Of a stretch of DNA of 64,000 bases, positions 10,877-22,810 are shown piece after piece (the stretch's first letter is position 1; every line of letters starts with the position of its first letter). Under the pieces are notes generated by a model. The model searched no databases and had not been told where the DNA came from. It was given only the letters and a program-made list of their open reading frames with translations. The stretch is from Ceratotherium simum simum (Eukaryota; Chordata; Mammalia; Perissodactyla; Rhinocerotidae): positions 24,432,099 through 24,496,098 of the forward strand of contig NW_004454178.1 of assembly GCF_000283155.1 (NCBI RefSeq). The letters run 5' to 3'. The translations under genes and the position numbers were made by a program.

Positions 10877-13365
10877 AGTTTTGTTACCAGATAACTGTGA
10901 ACTGAGCATGCGGGGCCTCAATGTCCCCACGGAACAACAGGAGCACTGGTCCACATGACTGCTCCATCTGTGCCCAGTCTTACTTCTCTAAATCAAGGCT
11001 TAACTTACTTTCTGGTGCTAGTAATTCAACAGCCACCCTTCTGGGTGTCACAAAACAGTCTGCACGGTGGGTGACCTGACGTCAGGGTTGTTTACTATTT
11101 TCTTATGCATGCGGGCAGCTCCATGCATGCATTTCAGCCAGTGCTTATGGGGATTTTCCTTTGCAGGCCCTGCTGACTGCTACAAAGGAAATTATAAACA
11201 TAATTATTCTCCAGAGTCTCAGAATCTGGTTGGGGAAATCAAGAAGACTCCAAGTTCTCTGGCTGGAGAAATCCAACAGACTCAGAAAACAGCTGGGCAA
11301 AAAGAACTGGTAAGAGAACAAAATGAAAGGCAATATAGTATAGTGGAAATGGCAGAATCAGACCCTTGGGTTCTATGTTAACTAATATTCTCCTTTCATC
11401 TCTTAGGACTCAATCTTCTTGCTTACCAAATAGGGGAGCTGGACAAAATGATCCCCAAGGTCCCTGTACAGAATACAAGTAATGGACCCAAATGTCATAC
11501 TCTAGTAACTTAGGGAAGTGGAGAAAAAGTGTGTGCAGGGTGGTTTTGGCCACACAGTGTGACAGAGGCTTTGACGTGCAGTGTGGGTCATACTTGGAGA
11601 TGTTTACAGGGCAGGGCCAGAGACGCCACTAGAGACCATTGGAGGCAGAGGACATGGAAGCCCAGATGCCCAAGGTGTCCAGGAGCATGGTGCCAACTAC
11701 AGGGGACCAGAGGGTGGGAGAGAGCCCCAGTTGAACAGGTAAGATGCTGACCCCTTTCCATTGAGGACAGCAACCTTTCCATTTTGTCCCACTGACACCA
11801 GGGAGCCTGTGAAGATTCAAGGGGGCGATGCTGTGATCAAAGGGGTATTGCTATGGGGGCCTGACTGTCCCTAACAATACATGGTCTTGGGGCATCTCCC
11901 TGCCCTCGCCTGAGAGACTTCTGGTGCCACCATCATTATGGTGTCTCCAGGGTTTGTTTTGTATTGAGAGGACCTGACGGGTAAAGAAGGTGAAGCCACA
12001 GGTGGGAACCCCAGGGAACCGGCATCCTGTTGAGATTTCTACCAGCTGGGATTTCTGCCCTAATCTGCCACCTTCAGGAACATAGAGGTTTTGAGCTGTT
12101 CTTGATACCAAAAATGATGTGACAAGCTAGGAAACTTGGAAAATAGAGTCAGTTTCCTTGAGAAGTCCCCACAGGAAAATCAACACAAACAAAAGAAACC
12201 CAACCACCACAAACTAGAGAGCACCTCGTTTTTGGCCAAATAGGGGATGAGAAAGAGGAGGTTTGCACGTAATCATACTCTTGATTTACTGACCACCAGA
12301 ACTGAAGTAATTCTCAGAACTAAAGGCTCAAATGCAAGTGCAAAGGAGGGGACCAATCTTTAAACTCGAGCATTGTTTCAGGGGAGGGCGTCTCGGTGCC
12401 TAACTGGAGGGTAAGATACATTTCTTTCACAGCTGTTGAAACTTTTACACCTTTCACCCTTAAGACAAGATGACTCGGTGACAATGTTGCAAAGAAAGTG
12501 ACCTTAATCTTAGCAGAAGGACTGGTGAATGTTATACTGGCTTCTTCAGAATTACTAGCCTTCCATGGATAGGGGGTGGTATCTTACAAAAGCTTAGCAT
12601 TAATCCAAGTCTATTATGTGCTTCTTTCAAGTGGCCTGGCTAAAATTATTTAGGAAATTAGCAATTTAAATATGACCTCAGTAGATACAGAACAACCTAG
12701 TCTTGTCCTTTGAATTTTTCTCAGAAAGGAAGTTAAGGCAAAATTTCTAGCTAATTCTCACAGGAATGCAGGGGTGCAGTGGGAGAAGAATTTAGTGAGA
12801 GGAGCCATCAGTCAGTCGCTTCATCCGGGGGTGGGCAGATTTTTCACTCTGGGGCGGACCTTCGAGCAGCTGGGCATCTGCAGCATCTGCTTACCTGGTA
12901 AGAGCTGCCCAGCTTTTCAAGATTACTCTAGAAACTACTGCAGAGTGGAACAAGTGCCACCATGTCTGCTCGCAGACTGGCCACTGGGATCCCCTGGGCT
13001 TCCAACATTCCAACCAGCTCTGGCCCTCTGCCTCCTGCTGTCCTCTTGCTCTGAATCCAGCTCTCAGGTGCCCCCTCACTGATGAAGCTGCCACTGAGAA
13101 CCAGTCCACACCCAGTGCTGGCCTCCTCTTGCTGGTCCCTAATGATAACTCAGCCTTGACCACAGTCTGTTCCCCCGTCACCACCTGCCAAGCCTTAGGA
13201 GCCGGATGTAAGGAGTTCAGCAGGCAGATTCATCAGCAGAGCTTCCGAGCACCTGCCTACCTTACGCAGAGCCATGAGCTCCACAGAGCTGAGCCGTGTC
13301 CTCCACTGTCTTGTTATTACTTCTAGTCTCCAGCACAGGATCTGTGCAAGCTGGGTGCTCAGCAA
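10877..13365. other. Unique non-coding stretch
   Basis: No gene is visible. Frames up to 104 codons overlap in several phases. The part at 12600-12690 (TAAAATTATTTAGGAAATTA and following) is AT-rich and complex, and could be a conserved element. The part around 11500-11860 may be a heavily decayed antisense L2, but I cannot anchor it. Confidence 0.4.
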
Positions 13366-13369
13366 ACAG

Positions 13370-13560
13370 TCTTAAAATGAGTCATCAGAAGAAAGCTGGA
13401 ATTGAATGCATTAGGACTTGGAAGTGGGAGAGAGGGAGGGGAGGATCATGGTTGCATAAAGATGATTTAGAAGAAGTGCTTGCCTTCAAGGAGCTGACAA
13501 TCTGGCAGTAAGGAAAAGAAAAGAAATGGTTATAATATAAAGTAATATAATAAATTAACT
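13370..13560 (-). mobile_element. Possible L2 fragment, antisense
   Basis: 'cttgccttcaaggagctgac' followed by 'aatctggcagtaagg' resembles the antisense L2 block 'ccctgccctcatggagcttacattctagtgg'. The remainder is too diverged to anchor. Confidence 0.45.
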
Positions 13561-14190
13561 GCCTAAAAACTTACAAAGAATGATTGGGGCAATCTTATTT
13601 CCTTGAGCTCATGTGATGCTTTAATTCCAAATCTTGGGAAATATTTGTGAAGATGGCATTTGAACTAAGTCTGGCATTATGGATGAGAATTCTAACAAGC
13701 TGATGTGTGCTTGTCTCCTCTATTCCCAGCCAGCGGCAGCCATCATTAATTGATCGCCCAGTGGCAGACATCACTAATGGATCATGCCTCCCTTTCCCAC
13801 TGAGCTTTGCAACCCTTCTCAACACAGGCCCCCTGGCTTACATCCTCAGGCCCGTGAAGTGCAATTTATTTATTGTCCCATCTTTGTTCTAGATTGTGAA
13901 CAGCCATTCTTGGACCCAGCTCAGAATAAAAGCAATTCCAGAAAGCACAGGCAACCACTGATAACTCAGGGGCTTTGGTGCCTTCTCAGGTCTTGAATAT
14001 TCTACCTCTTCTAGGATTCGGTCATAACTCCACATCTGCCCGCACCCAGAGCCATCTTCCTCCATGCCTACCACAGGGCAGAAAGAGAACATGGTCCTCA
14101 CTCACTGTCCATGCAACCTAGGGAGCAATTCCAACAGTGTCAACATCAGAGGCAAAATGACACACTGGGACCCTCTTTGGCTTTCTGGGA
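13561..14190. other. Unique non-coding stretch
   Basis: There is no recognisable gene or repeat. Two antisense frames (76 and 70 codons) and two sense frames overlap each other and look incidental. Confidence 0.5.
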
Positions 14191-14194
14191 GGGA

Positions 14195-14272
14195 AGCTTT
14201 GTGTCAGGCACTTGAACAGGCATTTCAGACATGGTGTCTCATTCAATGCTTTAACAGTTCTGAGAGGCTTAT
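14195..14272 (-). mobile_element. MIR fragment, antisense
   Basis: 'gtgtcaggcacttgaacagg' and 'atggtgtctcattcaatgct' correspond to the antisense MIR start ('tgtgccaggcactgtgctaagc', 'ttatctcatttaatcctc'). It runs directly into the tetranucleotide repeat that follows. Confidence 0.6.
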
Positions 14273-14352
14273 TATTTAGATAGATAGATAGATAGATGGA
14301 TAGATAGATGGATGGATGGACGGATGGACAGACGGACAGATAGATAGATGGA
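14273..14352. repeat. (GATA/GATG/GACG)n tetranucleotide microsatellite
   Basis: About 80 bases of TAGA repeats pass into TGGA, CGGA and CAGA variants and back to TAGA. The blockwise variants suggest several rounds of slippage and point mutation. It is probably polymorphic. Confidence 0.95.
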
Positions 14353-15175
14353 ATTTTTTAACCGCCAGTGTCACGTGATGCCAGTAACCAAGCCAACTTG
14401 TTTGACCAACACCAAGTTCAGACATTTCTGACTTTTTATTATAGGCTTTTGCTGCTATTGTTAACTGATCAAGGTACCCTAATGGGCAGTCAGACCATGC
14501 CTAAGATTAGGAATTCATTGCAATTTGCTATTCAGCCTCTAATGAGAAGGCAGACATCAAATGGGCCGTAATTAGGATTTGAAGCCCATGAGATTCTTTT
14601 GTCCTCTTCTGGTCCCCTATTATATTCTTGTATTCTCAACTCATAGCAGTCTTTTGAAGTCCATAACTTTCTGAACTTCAAAGTTTTCTCAGTGCCTAAG
14701 TAATAGGAAGCTCTCAAGGCGGAAATACTAAATGGGTATACTATGCACAGTATAAATAATGTAGGTCCAAGAATATCCAGGACTTCACAGCCATTCGTAT
14801 TAATGTAGCACAGTTGTGAGATTCTACCCTTGTATGATGTCCTATTATCAACATCAGAGTAGAGGAAACCTGGGGGGAGCCTTGCTCATTCTTATTGGAT
14901 TTTATCAATTTTCCCTCCATAATACATTCAACATGATACCCATCTGAATGTGCCTCAATGGCCTTCCTGTGCAATCACGCAACTGTTCTCATCACAGGAA
15001 GCAAATATTTTACCCCGTTATTTTATGGGGTTTGTCATCCAAAATGCTCCTAAGAGAGTTTAAACAATTGAGAATTTATAAATGTTGTTCATTAGGATGC
15101 TATTGTTTGACGGAATCCTAACCTCCTTTGACACCTTGCTTTCCTAAATAAAAGTATAATGACAGCAGTGACGAT
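14353..15175. other. Unique non-coding stretch
   Basis: No gene or repeat could be anchored. Frames of 61-77 codons on the minus strand have no domain. Confidence 0.5.
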
Positions 15176-15179
15176 AAAC

Positions 15180-15375
15180 CAGGTCCCAGGCTCTCTCTGT
15201 GCCAGGTGTGAGGCTTCATGCTTTGTCTGCAGTATCTTAGTTAACCTTTATGAGAGCCCCATTTAAAGATGTGCAAACTGAGACTGGGAGGGGTTTAGAC
15301 AACTTGCCTAAGATCAACAATTAGTGACACACAAAGCCAGGATTGGAATACAAACAAAGCCAATATTTTTCCTCT
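15180..15375 (-). mobile_element. MIR SINE, antisense
   Basis: 'ctctgtgccaggtgtgaggc', 'gtgcaaactgagactgggag', 'acaacttgcctaagatcaac' and 'acacaaagccaggattggaa' follow the antisense MIR consensus in order. Confidence 0.8.
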
Positions 15376-18300
15376 TCTCTTTAAATGCAGCCTCCCTTTA
15401 TTGTTTGCCTATAATCCAGAAAAATGTTCTTTAATTGACTGATCTCAAATATATATATATATATGTTTTACTTCTCTAGTGTTTTAAAATCTAGGGCCGT
15501 CTACAAGTTCTATACCTCAGTAATTATTTCATTTCATGAAATGAAAGGTAGCAGTATTTTCATCTGGCAGGTTGTAAACTCAGTCAGACAGAATCAAATC
15601 ATTTCCCTTAAGCTCACCACAGGAAAGTAGCCCCATTGCCTTAAAAAAAAAAAAAAAAAAACCCTCTCTTCTTCATTAGCCTTCTTCAAATACCCTCTGC
15701 AGTTTATTACTGCTTTCATTACTTGGCACTGTGTAAGATTTTCTCCCATATGTTCTTAATTTGGAGGTTATTTTCCATTGCACATGAGCCCTTCAGTCTT
15801 GTAAATATTTGACTTCAATATTTTCCATAGCTTGGAGAACTTTATCGTGGTCACTTCAAACATTGCTACAGAATGTTCTCTGCCCCTTTAAGGTTTGTCT
15901 GTAAATTGGGAGCTCGGTAGTTGATATCTTGCTGGCTCCGTGCATCACTTTTTCTCAGACTTTGATGTCTGGAAGTGCATGGTACTATTTATGCCTTAAG
16001 CACATGTGGGGATACCCTTTAAGCATATCTAAGGGCAGCTGTTAAGAATTAATATTTTTCTAGTTCATTTCTCCTCCATGTTGGGATCTTCATGTTTGAT
16101 TTTAAAAAGATCTCTGCCACCCGTCTTCAGTGGTACATCTTAACCCAGCACGTTGGGTAGTGCTCGACTTAACCAATATTTCACATGTGAAATGCCCTCA
16201 GACTCTCCCCCTCACACTCTCAGGCTGGACCTGCCTCTTGCGCGTCATGCCTTCTGCTCCACACTTTCCCACAACCCTCCCAACCAGAGTCCCTCCCTTT
16301 AATGCCATCCTCCACCAGCCTACCTGCCCTTGGGTCATTTTAATTAATATGTCCTAATAAGCATGTTAATATTAATACATCATGTTAATCAGTAATAAAT
16401 CAATTTTGTGTCTTATAAGGACATATTCACATAACTAATCTGACTTTTAAAAAATTCTATTCATTGGAAGTTACACAGATTTTTTATTCTGTACTGACAT
16501 CAATTGAAAGCTATAAAAGACAACTAAAAATACCTTTCCCTATTCATTCCTAAAAGCAATTGTTTCATTTTGGTGTTATGTTTCATATTGCAAGAAAATA
16601 ACATTCTTTATCCTGTAAAGAAATTAGAGTACTATAATTTAAATCACAGTGGATATGAAAAAAGTCTTATTAAGGCATCTGGACCATCTTGCTAATGTAG
16701 GAATTTTGTTAATAATGCCCTGTCTAACATTTTTTTGTGTAAGATGTTGATAAATAGCATGTTTATAAATGGCTCACATAATGGGTTTTTAACAACTTCC
16801 TTAAGAAACAATTTTATGTTCCCGTGAGATTTTCCTGCTATGAAGGAAAAGATTTTCCTGCCACTTGTCCTAAATTTCCGTTTGACAGATTTGATGGCTG
16901 AGCAAGGTGATAATTTCATGGGGTACTTGATATTGCCAGCATGTAGCTGGCATAAAGGGTCATAAAACTCGAGAGCAGGACAGGACCTATGAGGCACAAA
17001 ATCACACAGACCACATGGTCATTATCTTCCCTGTTCAATTCAAACGAAATTGTACATGTTTGTTTACTGACTGGAAAATAGTCTCAACATATTTTTAAAT
17101 GGGAAAGATGCATTTTGTACAACAGTACATTGAGTATGATTTTTTTGGTGGGTGGTGTCTATCTGTGTTGTCTGTTTGTTAGAAATGGTCATGTTAGCTG
17201 TTCAGCGCTGAGTCTGCTGGACCATCCATCCACGTGAGGCGATGCGTGGAGAAGAGAGCTGTCCACCTTGAGACCAGAGAAACCATCTTCTACCTGGCTC
17301 CCCCTCTGAGGCCATTCCTGTCTCCCCTTCCTGCCCTGGGAGAAGCACCTGCACTAGACTTGCTGCCGCCACCGTCAGAGGATTCATTCCTGCAGCTGCT
17401 GGCGACCTCTGGTTCTCATCTTTCTCTCCATCCATTAAGAAAATGATGTTTCTGTTTGATTTTTTCCCCAGTGGATCTCCTCTGGGAGAAGATCTTGGGA
17501 ATCAGGGACCTCACCAACATTTTGTCTTTCAGTTTTACCGTTTCAGGACACGGAGTTGTTCCCTCAAGGAAGGAGAAAACCGGGTCAGAAAAGGTTCCAG
17601 TGTACTCCCATACTAGACCTAAAAACGCTGCTCTATCCTCACATTTGTCCCCACCAGCCTTCTCACTCACTTGTGGTGACTTTTCTCTCCGGGCCACTCT
17701 GTCCTTCCCTGAAATTTGGTTTCCATCCCCTTCCCCCCTGCTCCCCCTCCCCAGGTCAGACACTTCTCTCCACATCTGGATCCCACCTGGGGGTAGGGCT
17801 GGAGCATTTCCCACTGAATTCCTGGGCCACATTTAAATGAGGGGACATGACTGTGCTTGCTCCAGTGTCCCCAAACATTCCACAGCCATGTGGATGGACT
17901 TATCTGCCAAAAACCCAGAAACTACTGGAGAAAGTGAGGGGTCACCTAACTCCACACACTGTCTGGACCAGGCCCAGCTGCAAACCAGTCACACCGTTTG
18001 ATTAAGATGTGGAAGGAATAGAATTCTGGTGGGCAGATTTCACAATGTTAATGGTTATTTCTAGACGGTATGGGTGATGGTAACTTTTTCCTTTTACTTA
18101 TCAGTGTTGTTTTCATTTCCTTCATGATATGTTAACATTTTGTAATGTTATTTATTGTAATTGAGATGTAGGGCACTGATAAAAGGCAGCAGCAGTGAGA
18201 ATGGAGAGAAAGAAAAAGATTCGAGAGTCGTTAAGGAGTAAACCTGGTGACCAACAAGGAGTGAGGGAGACACGGACCACGGTAGCTAGTAGGCAGTGAT

Positions 18301-19035
18301 ACAACACGTAGATATTGGGTACCCAGCAGGAGGGACCTGTGGCAGATGCCAGGGGCATCCTCAACATCCCTTCCTCACTTCTCCCATTGTTCAGTAACTT
18401 TGTTGTAAGTGCTTTGGGGCAACCGACTCCCTTCTGGCTCTAGACGTGCCCCCCACCACTGATCTAAGTTAGTCAATGTGATCCCATACATCTGGTTCAC
18501 CTGTGGTTCAAACAGCACGGTTCTCAGCCAATCAATAGACGACATTCCCCTGGCCGTGGGAATCATTTCAAGGGTGATCCTAGCAGCATAAAGCCCCAGT
18601 CTTGAGGGCTGTGCCAAGACCTCTTCCTTCCTGTCATGTGTGTTAAGGAAGCAGGGATCCCAGAAAGCAGTGACAGCCATCCTATGCCTGTGAAGGCAGC
18701 AGCCTCTGAACGAAGCCAACACAATAGAAAGCCAGACAGACAGACAGAAACAAACTGGATCCTTGATGGCAGTGTGGAGCCACTGGATTAGTTTACCCAA
18801 AGCCCATCCTACCACTGGACTTTCCAGTTTAATGAGCCAATCCATGACCTAATTCTTTAAAGCATCCCAAGTAATGCAGAGCTGACTGGGGGTGAGGAAG
18901 AAGATAAGAAAATGAGATCACTTGGGGAGATTATGAAGTCCAAATTCCTGTGAGATATGTAGCAGGCACAACCAGGAAGCAGTTAGAAAGTGGATCTTGA
19001 GCTCAAGTGTAGGCTCAGGAATGGACATGGTAGTT
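15376..19035. other. Unique DNA: AT tract, poly(A) run, possible conserved block, GC-rich patch
   Basis: There is an (AT)n run at about 15449-15464 and an A19 run at 15642-15660. The block 16640-17000 carries an uninterrupted 101-codon antisense frame, but its sequence looks more like conserved non-coding DNA than a protein. A GC-richer patch at 17230-17830 has overlapping frames of 70-138 codons in three or more phases, which argues for composition rather than coding. The interval 18375-18845 (a 156-codon antisense frame) resembles a decayed interspersed repeat, e.g. 'ggactttccagtttaatgag'. Confidence 0.4.
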
Positions 19036-19039
19036 ATCA

Positions 19040-19385
19040 AAATACATAACAGTCAGCTATTGCTGTGTAACAAACCACCTCCCAAAACAGAGAAGCATAC
19101 CTGCATACAAGATGGCCCACACACTTGCAGGCCAATTGGTGTGTCTCTGCTCATCTCTGCTAAGCTTGGCTGGGTTTAGGTTCCAGGACACAAGTTTGGT
19201 TCAGCCTCATTCTGTGGGTTTCTCCCTTTTCTGGGACCAGCAGGCAGGTTCTTCTCCTTGTGATAGCAGAAGTACAAGAGGGCAAGCCCAGCCCTGCAAG
19301 CACACTTACAGTTTCTTGCCTGCATGGCATCTACGATCATTCCATTGGCCAAAGCAAACCACATAACCAAGTCCAACTTCCATGG
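19040..19385 (-). mobile_element. MaLR (MLT1-like) LTR, antisense
   Basis: 'cagctattgctgtgtaacaa' with 'accacctcccaaaac' is the standard antisense start of MLT1-type LTRs. Further on, 'gaagtacaagagggcaagcc' and 'attccattggccaaagcaaa' followed by 'ccacataaccaagtccaac' are typical of the same family. Confidence 0.75.
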
Positions 19386-19599
19386 GCTGGGGACATATAT
19401 TTCTGCTTTTACTTCAAAGTCATATTGAAAAGGGGGCAGTTACAGGGAGAAATGAAAAATTTGGAAAAATATTGCCTTGTGCCACCTGGCACCACTCCAG
19501 ATGAAACCATGGGTGTGGGTAAAATATCTCCAAGAAAATATGTCAAGTGAGATAAAGAATAGCCATGATTGCAGAGCAGAAGATGGGCCCATGAAGGAC

Positions 19600-20335
19600 A
19601 TTAAGAAGGATCTTCATTTGTTCATTCCACAAATAGTTCCTGATGCCATTTATAGGCGAAGCTCTGTTCCTGTTTCTAGGAAAAAAAGACTGACAAAAAC
19701 CCCGCCCCATGAAGCTTCTATACCAGTGAGAAATTGGGGGGACCAACAATATACAAGCTAAAGAATAAAATATATGGAATATTAGCTATTAAGTGTGAGT
19801 GAGAAAAAAATATACAGCAGAGAAAAGAAGTGAGTACGTGGTGTTGGGAAGGGGGTTGAAATGTTGGTTCTGGCGGCCAGAGAAGGAGATGCTGAGAAGG
19901 TGCCATGTGAGTGAATACCTGAAAGAAGTCAGGGAGGGAGCCTTGCAAATACCTGAGGGAATGGCATTCCAGGCAGAGGAGTAGAAAGTACACAGATGTG
20001 AGGCAGGAGTGCGCTGGTGCATTCAGGGCATGGTGTGCAGGCCAGTATGACTTGAGTGGAATGAGCAATGGAAAGACAAGTGAGACAGGGTCATGGGACC
20101 GTTGACTGTCATAATGAGGATGTGGACCTTGACTGAGTTAGCTGGTAGCCAATGGGGATTTTGCTCGGAGGAGTGAGCAGAGACATGATGTGACTTGTAA
20201 GAGGACCATTTTGGCTGCTTTATGGAAAATATTGACAAAAGACCATAGTGGGGTCAAGGGAGAGGGTGGTGGGGCAAAGCCAGAAGCAGGGAGATTGGTT
20301 AGGAGGCTACGGCAGGAATCCAGTTGGGGCAGAAT
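19600..20335 (-). mobile_element. L2 LINE, antisense, about 0.7 kb
   Basis: Successive antisense L2 blocks are visible: 'ccccatgaagcttctatacc', 'gagaaggtgccatgtgagtg', 'ggcattccaggcagaggagt', 'ggagtgagcagagacatgat', 'ttttggctgctttatggaaa' and 'gggagattggttaggaggct'. This is one of the longest L2 copies here. Frames overlapping it on either strand are not genes. Confidence 0.85.
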
Positions 20336-22450
20336 GGGAGCCAGATCCTTTCCTTGGATCCCAGCCCAGGGTGCTCTGCAGCTAGTTGGGACTCAGGCCC
20401 ACGCCTGCTCTGGGCCCACACTGGCTGGACCTGAGACATTGGCCCCTGTGGTGACCACTGGCTCTCGACTCTGTCTTTCTCTCCAGTCATGGCAGCCATT
20501 TGGTTCTCTGGTCCAGCCCGCCTTCCAGCCCTTCCTCCCACATTCCTCCCTCCATCTCTAGCTACACATGCTTCACAGCCCACATGGGGCCACAGCCCAG
20601 AACATGAACACGCTTTCCTCCCAGGCCTCAGCGCCTTTGCTGCAAACCTTAGCGCAGACACCTCCTCATGGAAATCAGAGACAGGTTTGTTTCATCTCCC
20701 TCTACCCCATCAACCGCACCCAGGGACCATCAGCCCAGCTGAGCAGCTGAGTGGGGCCTTGGGCAAGATCTTAGGGCTGCAGCCAGAGACACAATAGAAC
20801 TAAGCCTGATTCAGAGATGGAGAGGAGCAGTAACTGGAAATAGGTCGAAGACAGAAAACAGAGGGAAGCAGGCCCTGAGCAGACGCGACATTCAAGGTGT
20901 CTTGTGGACACAGACTCCCTACAAATCAAATGATAGTATGGACTCTCCCTCAGGAAAAATGCACAGGCATGGAAACTTCTGGATATAAATTCTGGAGTTT
21001 TCTGATGCTGAGGTGCTCCCTGGACCTCAAACTAATAAGCCCTGAAGACCAGCCCTTCTGAACAAACTCAAGGACAAGTTAGATAGGTAAGGACTCTGCC
21101 GCGGCCACCATCCATGCTGGTTCTCGCCGACTTTTAAGGAAATAGCTTGTAACATCATTCCCACCTCACCTCACCCCTCTGTAGTCCTCTTTTTCCCTGG
21201 AGGAAGTTCTCCCCCTCCTCCTCCAGACTCCAGTGTTCGGCCCTCCCTGAACATGACAGTCCTCCCTTCCCTCCGAGGGTGTTACTCACCCTCCTCTGTG
21301 CCTCTGGTTGGATCCCTGGTTCTGTTTACCTGGGCCTCTCCCCTAAGAAACCATGAGCCACTTGACAGGAGAGGGACACTGCCCTGCTCCCTGGGATCCC
21401 CCTGCCTTCGCCGAGGGCTGGCAGCCAGAGACGCCTGCTCAGTAAATACTGAAAATGTGTACGGGTGCAGAAACAGCTCAGGCACCCACTTTGATTGCTT
21501 CATAATTCTCCAGTGTGACTAAAAGGCACTTGCTGCTTCAACACTCAAAGCGAAAGTTATTTCACAAAGGCCAGTTAAGATGACACAGCATTGCATGGTC
21601 TAGTGAGTCCTTTTACGAAATTACCTCTGGAATGCGAAGCACCCTAATGCTCCAAAACTTCACTAAAACTCTTTCTTACTCTGAAAATCAACTGTATTTG
21701 CTTCTCATGGTAAAAGTTTCACAGTGACCTTTGGTATAAAGCAGTTGAAGTCTATCGAACCCAAGCCAAGGCATAAGTTACCTTGTTTAAAGTAACATCT
21801 TCTAGCACCAGCCTGTAATGAACTGGGAGGGAAGACAGAAGAAGGGGAGGGAGGGGGCGGGCTGGGAGAACTGGAGGCCCCAAAGGCACTGAGAGGAGCT
21901 GAGGGCCATGGAGGGACCCGGAGAGGCAGGGTGGCATGCCTGGAGCATAGTTATTTAATGTACAGAATTTAAACTAGTCATTATCAGCTAGAACTCCATT
22001 CCACAGGGGTTCAAAAATGTAACGACATCCCAGAAGTAGATGTGGACATTTGATAACCAATTTCTCTGAGGGCTTCGTCAGAGATCTCAAAATCCAGAAA
22101 AAGGGGGCATTCCAGCTATGGAGAGGAACAGCCTCAGGCACCGAGAAAAAGGAGGCATCACTCAGGGCGCATATTTGCGATGCTGGGCCCTCGGTTCAAT
22201 TCCAAGGGCAGGGCTCAGGAGCAGGGGAGGGGCTTTTTCTCTGTGCCCTGGCCCCAGGGGGAGCCACTACTGCTCAGAGCCGCCAAGTGGATTCAGGGCT
22301 TGGAAAGGGGGATGAGGGAGTTGCCTGAGGTGTGTCTATGATCCTACGTACAGGCAGTCTGATCTCCACCTGGGACCTAGTAAAAGTCAGATGGTGTGAG
22401 TTCCATGTGCAAGGGCGTGAGCGCCTCCTGGAGCCAGAGGGGAGCAGTTA
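20336..22450. other. GC-richer unique stretch, no gene supported
   Basis: Overlapping frames of 102-123 codons at 20190-20800 lie on both strands in a GC-richer segment and have no domains. Part of 21250-21450 could be a weak sense L2 fragment because it ends in 'ctcagtaaatact', but I cannot anchor the rest. Confidence 0.4.
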
Positions 22451-22454
22451 AAAC

Positions 22455-22810
22455 CCTGGTCAGACTGTGTCCCTCCTCTGTTCAAAAGCTTCTCCTGCTT
22501 CCCCATCTCACTCAGAACACTCCTCACCATGGCCTTCAAGGCCACTTGGCTCCTCTGACCCCATCTTCTAATGCCCCCCCTACCCCACTCCATCATGCTG
22601 GCCTCCTTGCTCCCACCTCAGGGCCTTTGCACATGATGCACCCTCCTCCTGAAACACTCCTCCCTTGCAGAGCTGTCTGGCTTACTCCTGCACTTCCTGC
22701 AGGTCTCTGCTCCGTAGGCTCCACCAGGACAGGGACTTGGATGTGCCCACTGCTGTACCCCCAAATATTTGCTGAAGGAGCAAAAGAACAAATGAACCAA
22801 ATATTCCCTC
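22455..22810 (+). mobile_element. L2 LINE 3' end
   Basis: This is a sense L2 with 'tgttcaaaagcttctcctgc', 'catggccttcaaggccactt', 'cctcagggcctttgcacatg' and the tail 'ccaaatatttgctgaaggag'. The 172-codon frame at 22396-22914 runs through this element and is therefore not a gene candidate. Confidence 0.85.

Noticed and set aside
14273..14352. CRISPR-like short repeats
   Set aside because: It is an ordinary tetranucleotide microsatellite with no spacers, in a eukaryotic genome.
17416..17836. Overlapping 138-codon (minus) and 126-codon (plus) frames
   Set aside because: Both strands and a third phase are open at once in a GC-richer segment, with no domain, initiation context or splice structure. 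Composition explains this better than coding.
18375..18845. 156-codon antisense frame
   Set aside because: The DNA resembles a decayed interspersed repeat, and the peptide has no recognisable domain.
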